Source of the DNA: an uncultured Flavobacteriaceae bacterium
Lineage (GTDB): Bacteria > Bacteroidota > Bacteroidia > Flavobacteriales > Flavobacteriaceae
Direction of reading: 5' to 3'
Length of the DNA stretch: 64,000 nt
Assembly: GCA_947498845.1 (NCBI GenBank)
Contig: CANMLX010000009.1
Coordinates: 1 to 64,000 of the forward strand
The notes beneath the pieces were generated by a model. That model was not told the origin of the DNA. It made no database searches and saw only the letters and a program-made list of their open reading frames with translations. A program made the position numbers and the translations under genes. Below are positions 60,394 through 64,000 of the stretch, piece by piece. Position 1 is the stretch's first letter, and each line of letters opens with the position of its first letter.

Positions 60394-60900
60394 TTATCGA
60401 ATCCCTGTATTAGTTGTGGTTATTGTACCTCTTGAAGTTTCTGGATCAAAGTTTTTATCATGCACAATGACAGCCTCTACAGATTGCCCATCATTTTTTA
60501 CAATGCGATAGTTTAGCTTAATATGGTATAAATTATATTTAATGGGTTCTGCTCTAGAAGAATTATAGTCAATACTAAAACTTCTACATAAAATAGTATT
60601 GTCTGTATAATGCCTATCTATTGAAGTTTTAACTACAGAAACGCCATTATAACTAAAAAACAACTTGTTTTTTTCTTCAGGCAATAAATCTAAATGAGGT
60701 TGATTATAGTCTTTTATAGTATTAAAATCTGTTGGAATGTAGGCTAAAATATTAACAGTATAGTTATCTGAATCTCTGCTATTGTATATGTTAGCCAATG
60801 GGATTCTTGAAACCTCCCAATTTTCAATAGGTTTTTCGTTTATTTTTTTACAAAACTTAAGTTCAAATTCTAATCCTGCTATTGTAATTTTTTGAGTCAA
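60394..60900 (-). CDS. Hypothetical protein, first gene of the kinase operon
   Basis: 168 residues, no signal peptide or membrane segment, mainly beta by pattern (ITIAGLEFELKFCKK, NYTVNILAYIPTD, LYHIKLNYRIVKN). It ends in a Thr/Gly-rich stretch (SRGTITTTNTGIR). Unrecognised. Tightly linked (3 bases) to the histidine kinase gene, so it may modulate the sensor or belong to the cluster it controls. Confidence 0.7.
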   Translation of the reverse strand: MTQKITIAGLEFELKFCKKINEKPIENWEVSRIPLANIYNSRDSDNYTVNILAYIPTDFNTIKDYNQPHLDLLPEEKNKLFFSYNGVSVVKTSIDRHYTDNTILCRSFSIDYNSSRAEPIKYNLYHIKLNYRIVKNDGQSVEAVIVHDKNFDPETSRGTITTTNTGIR

Positions 60901-61245
60901 CTTTTTATTTTTTTAGATTTAATGAAAGTAAAATTATATTAAATTATCGACATTATCAACCGTTAAAGTAAGTAAATATTTATATTTAAATGGGTTTTAT
61001 CATCTTAAAATTATAATCACTACACTATATTATAATTGTTATAGTTAAAAACAGACTTATTAAAGGCATATTTGTGTTAAAGATGGGGCAGTAGATTTAA
61101 TTTTATTCAATCTACAAGGTAAATTAAAACTTAACAATGATAACTGTCATTTCTAAAAATATATTTCTATATTACACCCTAACTCCCTATAGTACAAACC
61201 ATTAATAGTATTTATTATTTTTTTTACTTTTTAATACTAAATACC
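60901..61245. other. Divergent intergenic region
   Basis: 345 bases between the 168-residue gene (minus) and the 205-residue gene (plus). Very AT-rich. Promoters for both sides are expected here but no confident consensus box was found; no repeat family member was recognised. Confidence 0.5.
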
Positions 61246-61863
61246 ATGGATTTTTCAATTAGATTATTAGTTTTAGCTACTGTTTTTTCTTTAAATGTTT
61301 ATTTTGTTAATGCTCAAGTATCATCAATTTATCGTGGTGAGGTAGATTTTAGAGCTATAAATAAGAAAAAAATAGAGATATCAAATTTTTCAGGTTTAAG
61401 TATTCATCTAATAATTAAATCTAATGGGGTAGAAAAAAAATATTTTTTCCCAGAAAATCAATATAAACCTATAAGTTTATCAAGAAAAAAACTGGATAAG
61501 AACGCTACTATTAGATTAGGTTATACTTCTGAAAATTTTCTAAAAGACAGTATATTTAGGGCTACTGCATTAGAGAAAACCACTATAAATTTATTAAAAG
61601 CTAAAGGGGCAAAATTTTCTGCAAAAAAGATAAATGAAATTCTTATTGATGAAAGAAGTAGCCTTGCTGAATATGCTGTTGCAGCACTTCTTTCTGTTGG
61701 AACTGCATCATATATAAATAAATACAAATCAACTTTTAAAGCATTAAATGGCTTTTGTGATAAAGCAGCTTATTGGTATAAAGAATTAAATAGAAAAACA
61801 CGAAATAAACATTTTAAAATGACTAAAATTGATGACGTCATTAAATATCAAGAACATTATTAA
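61246..61863 (+). CDS. Hypothetical exported protein
   Basis: 205 residues with a signal peptide (LLVLATVFSLNVYFVNAQ) and a basic mature part. A short beta-rich portion (about 30-90) is followed by helical segments, including a hydrophobic AEYAVAALLSVGTASYI at about 140-156 that could be membrane-associated. No family recognised. Divergent from the kinase operon; its relation to the cluster is unknown. Confidence 0.65.
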   Translation: MDFSIRLLVLATVFSLNVYFVNAQVSSIYRGEVDFRAINKKKIEISNFSGLSIHLIIKSNGVEKKYFFPENQYKPISLSRKKLDKNATIRLGYTSENFLKDSIFRATALEKTTINLLKAKGAKFSAKKINEILIDERSSLAEYAVAALLSVGTASYINKYKSTFKALNGFCDKAAYWYKELNRKTRNKHFKMTKIDDVIKYQEHY

Positions 61864-61922
61864 TAACTTAGAATGCGCTTCAAACCTCAATAACTACAGG
61901 TGATTTCTATACCCATATATCT

Positions 61923-62024
61923 GGTAACGCTAAAGAAACTGTTATAGTTAACAATTTAGAGGTTTATGGTGTTGATAGCATAAAGCAAGTGATTAATTAC
62001 TTTGATAAAACACCACAAACATAA
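61923..62024 (+). pseudogene. Detached comM (yifB) internal fragment
   Basis: The frame ending at TAA 62022-62024 encodes KETVIVNNLEVYGVD then [11 protein letters not shown], matching [15 protein letters not shown] and [11 protein letters not shown] inside the intact comM gene (about 62521-62604). At DNA level the match is strong over about 80 bases (GATTTAGAGGTTTATGGTGT-like, then AAGCAAGTGATTAATTACTT). It lacks a start and the rest of the gene. The frame upstream (TSITTGDFYTHISG) is of other origin. Confidence 0.85.
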
Positions 62025-62096
62025 ACTTTCTTTAAACTAAATACGAAGTTTTATATTAAATCGAATTTCCCTACATTTAAAATCTAAACCAAACTC

Positions 62097-63632
62097 ATGC
62101 TTGTAAAAATTTATGGCTCCGCTGTTTTTGGTGTCGAAGCCACCACAATCACTGTAGAAGTTAATGTAGATTCTGGAATTGGCTATCATTTGGTAGGACT
62201 TCCAGACAATGCTATAAAAGAAAGTAATTACCGTATAGCAGCTGCATTACAAAACAACGGTTATAAAATCCCAGGTAAAAAGATCACTATTAATATGGCG
62301 CCTGCCGATTTACGCAAAGAAGGTAGTGCTTACGACCTTAGTTTAGCCATTGGTATTTTAGCAGCTTCCAAACAAATTAAAGCCGAATATCTAGACCACT
62401 ATCTAATCATGGGGGAACTCTCTCTAGATGGCAGTTTACAACCCATAAAAGGCGCCTTACCCATAGCAGTAAAAGCCAGAGAAGAAGGATTTAAAGGCTT
62501 TATTTTACCAAGCCAAAATGCGAAAGAAGCTGCGATAGTAAACGATTTAGAGGTTTATGGTGTAGACAATATCAAGCAAGTGATTAATTACTTTGATAAA
62601 GATGAACCTTTAGAACAGACCATAATAGACACTCGTAAAGAATTTGAAAGAAACTTAGATTTTCCTGAGTTTGATTTTGCAGATGTAAAAGGACAAGAAG
62701 GTATAAAGCGCTGTATGGAAATAGCGGCGGCAGGTGGGCACAACATCATTTTAATTGGCCCTCCAGGAGCTGGTAAAACCATGTTAGCAAAACGATTACC
62801 TAGCATCCTCCCTCCTATGACCTTACATGAAGCTTTAGAAACGACCAAGATACACTCGGTAGTGGGAAGAGTAAAAGATACGGGATTAATGGCGCAACGG
62901 CCTTTTAGAAGTCCGCACCATACTATATCTAATGTTGCTTTGGTTGGTGGTGGAAGTTACCCTCAACCAGGGGAAATATCATTATCGCATAATGGTGTGT
63001 TATTTTTAGATGAACTCCCAGAATTTAAACGAGAGGTTTTAGAAGTAATGCGTCAACCACTTGAAGATCGAGAAGTTACCATTTCCAGAGCTAAATTTAC
63101 AGTGACTTATCCGTCATCATTCATGTTAGTGGCGAGTATGAACCCGAGTCCTGGCGGTTATTTTAATGATCCTGATGCTCCCGTAACGTCTAGTCCTGCT
63201 GAAATGCAACGCTACTTAGGTAAAATTTCTGGTCCCTTATTAGACCGCATAGACATACATATTGAAGTGACACCTGTACCATTTGATAAATTAAGTGATG
63301 ATAGAAAAGGTGAATCTTCAGTAGCCATAAGAAAACGCGTGACACAAGCCAGAGACATTCAAACCAAACGTTTTGAAAGCTCGGATTCTGTTCACTATAA
63401 TGCACAAATGAATGTTAAACAAATTCGTAAACATTGTGTGCTGGATGAAGATTCGAAACAACTACTAAAAACCGCGATGGAGCGTTTAAACCTTTCGGCA
63501 AGGGCCTACGATCGTATTTTAAAAGTAGCCAGAACTATTGCAGATCTTGAAAATTCGGAGCATGTTAATGGCTCTCACATTAGTGAGGCCATACAGTATC
63601 GAAGTTTGGATCGTGAGGGGTGGTTGGGGTAA
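62097..63632 (+). CDS. comM: YifB/ComM family Mg-chelatase-like AAA+ ATPase
   Basis: 511 residues: N-terminal Lon-protease-like S5 domain (1-170), Mg-chelatase AAA+ core with Walker [15 protein letters not shown], Walker [18 protein letters not shown], sensor [12 protein letters not shown] and the C-terminal helical domain. ComM is a DNA branch-migration helicase that aids integration of DNA taken up by natural transformation; the gene is also common in non-competent bacteria. The C-terminus ([20 protein letters not shown]) is complete. A detached copy of part of its N-terminal domain lies just upstream. Confidence 0.95.
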   Translation: MLVKIYGSAVFGVEATTITVEVNVDSGIGYHLVGLPDNAIKESNYRIAAALQNNGYKIPGKKITINMAPADLRKEGSAYDLSLAIGILAASKQIKAEYLDHYLIMGELSLDGSLQPIKGALPIAVKAREEGFKGFILPSQNAKEAAIVNDLEVYGVDNIKQVINYFDKDEPLEQTIIDTRKEFERNLDFPEFDFADVKGQEGIKRCMEIAAAGGHNIILIGPPGAGKTMLAKRLPSILPPMTLHEALETTKIHSVVGRVKDTGLMAQRPFRSPHHTISNVALVGGGSYPQPGEISLSHNGVLFLDELPEFKREVLEVMRQPLEDREVTISRAKFTVTYPSSFMLVASMNPSPGGYFNDPDAPVTSSPAEMQRYLGKISGPLLDRIDIHIEVTPVPFDKLSDDRKGESSVAIRKRVTQARDIQTKRFESSDSVHYNAQMNVKQIRKHCVLDEDSKQLLKTAMERLNLSARAYDRILKVARTIADLENSEHVNGSHISEAIQYRSLDREGWLG

Positions 63633-63676
63633 AAGTCTTTGTTATTTTATTTACAACATATAAAAGCAAAATAGAT

Positions 63677-64000
63677 TTAATTTTTAATAATTTTAAATGT
63701 ATAACTATTTTTCTCTATTTCTCCATCTATTTTTAATAGATAGATTCCTTTCTCTAAATGACTAATGTCTATTTGTTGTCTATTTTTTTTTACCGACATT
63801 AACTTACCTTGAAGGTCAAATATTTTCACATTAAATTGAGCTTCTTTTAAGCTTAGTTGATCTAAATTTATTATTCCTGATGATGGATTTGGGTAAATAA
63901 TTAATTGTTCTTTTCCAATATTATTTTTAGAAAGATCTGTCTCTTTTGAAGTAGAATTTTCATTACCATCTGTTAATCTTGAGGTTCTTGTTCCTACTTC
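63677..64000 (-). CDS. C-terminal part of a T9SS-secreted protein (runs off the window)
   Basis: The last 107 codons of a minus-strand gene whose start lies beyond the right edge. The visible part ends with a type A sorting domain: LIIYPNPSSGIINLDQLSL, FNVKIFDLQGKLMSVKKN, ISHLEKGIYLLKID and a basic tail YTFKIIKN. The residues before it (TRTSRLTDGNENSTSKETD) are a linker. Secreted through the type IX system; the catalytic or binding part is not visible. Confidence 0.88.
   Translation of the reverse strand, partial: EVGTRTSRLTDGNENSTSKETDLSKNNIGKEQLIIYPNPSSGIINLDQLSLKEAQFNVKIFDLQGKLMSVKKNRQQIDISHLEKGIYLLKIDGEIEKNSYTFKIIKN

Overview
This 64 kb window comes from the chromosome of an AT-rich bacterium of the phylum Bacteroidota, most likely a marine member of the Flavobacteriaceae. 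The evidence is: T9SS C-terminal sorting domains (40558-42417 and the right edge), a fused CcsBA cytochrome c assembly protein, bacillithiol synthase BshA, a DUF3810 protein, LytTR/TPR-kinase signalling, promoters of the TTG-N20-TAnnTTTG type, and a set of enzymes suited to red-algal galactans. No rRNA, tRNA or CRISPR array was seen.

Layout. 1-870 is non-coding and rich in short tandem repeats. 876-13479 is mostly housekeeping: the thrS-infC-rpmI-rplT translation operon (infC lacks an ATG start), YjbQ, an EF-hand protein, CcsBA, a ZIP transporter, methyltransferases and a SelW/Rdx protein. 13500-14424 is a small island with the 3' tail of a lost gene (possibly a polymorphic toxin), a possible immunity gene and three palindromes. 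14570-18661 holds bshA and a GH3/beta-lactamase fusion. 18744-32785 is a galactan/galactose locus: GH16, a beta-propeller glycosidase-like protein, GH2, GH29 and a vSGLT-like Na+/galactose symporter on the minus strand, facing a GntR regulator, galM, galK and galT on the plus strand. The inferred flow is extracellular or periplasmic depolymerisation, Na+-driven galactose uptake, then the Leloir pathway; there is no SusC/SusD pair or sulfatase in the window. 32846-46752 is mixed, with a MITE-disrupted pseudogene, pepD, DUF3810, a T9SS beta-helix protein, an SpoU methyltransferase, a GIY-YIG nuclease and an M48 protease.

The most unusual region is 46976-57480, a seven-gene minus-strand cluster. 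Its central gene (49246-51471) encodes an N-terminal tetrapyrrole-methylase-fold domain with the features of borosin peptide-backbone alpha-N-methyltransferases (OphMA-like), including the spacing of the catalytic Tyr/Arg/Tyr/Tyr set and a following clasp/leader-like segment. In place of a short core peptide it carries about 340 residues that include an internally duplicated beta-rich domain. Around it lie a 2OG-Fe(II) oxygenase, a beta-rich 537-residue protein, a protein with an Asp-Val-Asp-Thr tract, two paralogous single-TM proteins with long tails, and a small leading protein. A TPR histidine kinase and LytTR regulator (57927-60390) lie just upstream on the same strand. I infer an uncharacterised borosin-like modification system acting on large proteins; its substrate is unknown.

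The window is also rich in small dispersed elements: six copies of a ~163-bp MITE with ATACCAA-type ends (one inside a gene, one itself split by a second 133-bp element that made a target duplication), REP-like arms of the sequence CGACTGCGCTCAA (one pair flanking the GIY-YIG gene), three copies of a heptamer-tandem-plus-core element placed right at the 5' ends of genes, an octamer tandem present both between genes and inside a coding region, and duplicated gene tails of DUF3810 and comM that record past recombination.
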